Assembly (NCBI RefSeq): GCF_037969765.1 | Contig: NZ_CP150207.1 | Coordinates: forward strand, 3,341,001-3,405,000 | Reading direction: 5' to 3' | DNA from: Paenibacillus sp. FSL W8-0186 | Lineage (GTDB): Bacteria > Bacillota > Bacilli > Paenibacillales > Paenibacillaceae | DNA: 64,000 nucleotides | Part shown: positions 62,999-64,000 of the stretch, piece after piece | How positions within the stretch are numbered: the first letter of the stretch is position 1 | Layout: each line of letters starts with the position of its first letter | Notes under the pieces: model-generated | Seen by the model: the letters and a program-made list of their open reading frames with translations, nothing else | The model's database searches: none | Told to the model about the DNA's origin: nothing | Position numbers and translations under genes: made by a program

Positions 62999-64000
62999 CT
63001 ATTCGCCAAAACCTTTCGCCGTGTCGACTTTGCCGTACGTCCCTCCGCCGCCCGAGGTTAGGGCGAGCCGTCCATCACGTGCAGCGGCGATACTCCCGGC
63101 CAGATCCCCGCCGACTACCCCCGCCAGCTCTTGCTCGGAAACCCGGTGCAAAATATTCATCTCCGTTCCAAAGGCCCGGAGCAGCGCTTCAAATTTCGCA
63201 GGTCCAAGACCCGGAATGAACTCAAGCGGCACCTGGTAATGATACGGAGGCCGGTGCGCAGGTACGGCAGGTTCAGATCGGTCGGCAATCGAGCGGATGC
63301 GATCCTGCACGCCCCGAACGAGCTTGGCCGAGCCGCAATACGGGCAGCGTTCAACAGCGGCTTCTGCCTCATCGATGATATAGCTGCAGCCGCCGCAAAA
63401 TGTCCGGTGATACTTGCCGAGCCGCGGATTCAAGCCGTAATTGGCGGCAATTCGTCTGCCTTCCTTCATGCCAAGCGCCTTCTGAAATTCGCAGTAATTC
63501 GGCCGGGCCATCCGCAGCTCATTGTATTCCCTGCCGATCTTCCCTAAGGAATGGGCGTCCGAATTCGTCAGAATCGGGTAAGGGTCAAGCTCGCTAAGCA
63601 AGCCAGCCATCTCGGTATCCGCGCTCAAGCCAAGCTCAACAGCACTGACCAGCTCGAGGTCCATCACCTCCGCCATTCGCGGGGCACAGCTTCCGTAAAT
63701 GCTGCGGTGGGGCGTGAAAATATGTGCCGGAATAACCATGCCGCCCCGGTCATAGACCTCTTTCTGCAGCTCCCGAGCGGGAACGTAGACACGCTGCGAG
63801 CTCAAATGTACGTTCTTCATGTGCTTATCCAGCCATTTTGTGAAGGACTTCATTTGCTCCAGGCTGGGGTAAAATACAAGCAAATGGGCCGGTCCCATCC
63901 CCGGCTCGCGGATTTCCAGCTCGCTGCCGAGCAGGATCGTCGTTCCGCCGTAGGCAATTCCGCCCTCCTGAAGTTCCTTCATCTCCCCGGCCTGCAAATA
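62999..64000 (-). CDS. Endonuclease Q-type protein (TIGR00375 family), N-terminus cut off
   Basis: The frame is open through the window edge; about 333 C-terminal residues are visible. PAHIFTPHRSIYGSC and LTNSDAHSLGKIGREYNEL match the PHP-like metal domain of the family, and a zinc-binding CGGCSYI...CPYCG follows. A helix-hairpin-helix segment (FIPGLGPAKFEALL) ends the protein. Endonuclease Q of archaea and some Bacilli cuts DNA at deaminated bases; whether this copy does so is inferred from family only. Confidence 0.85.
   Translation of the reverse strand, partial: YLQAGEMKELQEGGIAYGGTTILLGSELEIREPGMGPAHLLVFYPSLEQMKSFTKWLDKHMKNVHLSSQRVYVPARELQKEVYDRGGMVIPAHIFTPHRSIYGSCAPRMAEVMDLELVSAVELGLSADTEMAGLLSELDPYPILTNSDAHSLGKIGREYNELRMARPNYCEFQKALGMKEGRRIAANYGLNPRLGKYHRTFCGGCSYIIDEAEAAVERCPYCGSAKLVRGVQDRIRSIADRSEPAVPAHRPPYHYQVPLEFIPGLGPAKFEALLRAFGTEMNILHRVSEQELAGVVGGDLAGSIAAARDGRLALTSGGGGTYGKVDTAKGFGE

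Noticed and set aside
1..64000. CRISPR array, rRNA or tRNA genes
   Set aside because: No regularly spaced direct repeats and no tRNA or rRNA cores were noticed on either strand.

Overview
The window reads as a chromosome segment of a spore-forming Gram-positive bacterium, most likely Paenibacillus or a close relative. The evidence is the order of sporulation genes (spoIIM, fur, yqzK, xerD, punA, dacF, spoIIAA, spoIIAB, sigF, spoVAA, spoVAB, spoVAF), the resABCDE cluster, T-box and FMN riboswitch leaders, strong AGGAGG ribosome binding sites and moderate GC. No database search was possible; all identities come from motifs, lengths and gene order.

Left host block (1 to about 23 kb). The end of a polysaccharide deacetylase is followed by a divergent, T-box-controlled seryl-tRNA synthetase, a CPBP membrane protease and T-box-controlled serA. 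Then come resE and resD, resC, resB and resA (cytochrome c maturation and its two-component regulators), rluB, spmB and spmA, dacB, ytfJ, a DUF2953 gene, scpB and scpA, and the riboflavin operon ribD-ribE-ribBA-ribH behind an FMN riboswitch. Most of these lie on the minus strand.

Accessory block (about 23.2 to 51.1 kb, all plus strand). This is a phage-tail-like element with no integrase, terminase, portal, capsid or tail sheath. It opens with two promoter/operator-like modules (TACC-N5-GGTA), a 60-residue acidic protein, a 915-residue single-chain RNA polymerase of the double-psi beta-barrel type (DxDGD motif; YonO/QDE-1-like) and a translationally coupled zinc-ribbon protein. Next come tail tube and assembly proteins, a giant tape-measure gene split by an ORF-less group I intron of about 303 nt, a Tal-like tail-tip protein, a PAAR-like protein, Dit-like pieces, a mosaic AT-rich set of fibre genes, a holin and an amidase. 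The simplest reading is a non-contractile tailocin (monocin or F-type-pyocin-like) that carries its own RNA polymerase, presumably to transcribe its late genes. That coupling is the most unusual thing in the window.

Right host block (51.1 to 64 kb). tlp (spore protein) is on the plus strand. Then on the minus strand come ppiB, lysA, spoVAF, spoVAB, spoVAA, sigF-spoIIAB-spoIIAA, dacF, punA, xerD, yqzK, fur, spoIIM and a truncated endonuclease Q-type gene. These serve spore formation and germination, iron regulation, chromosome dimer resolution and nucleoside salvage.
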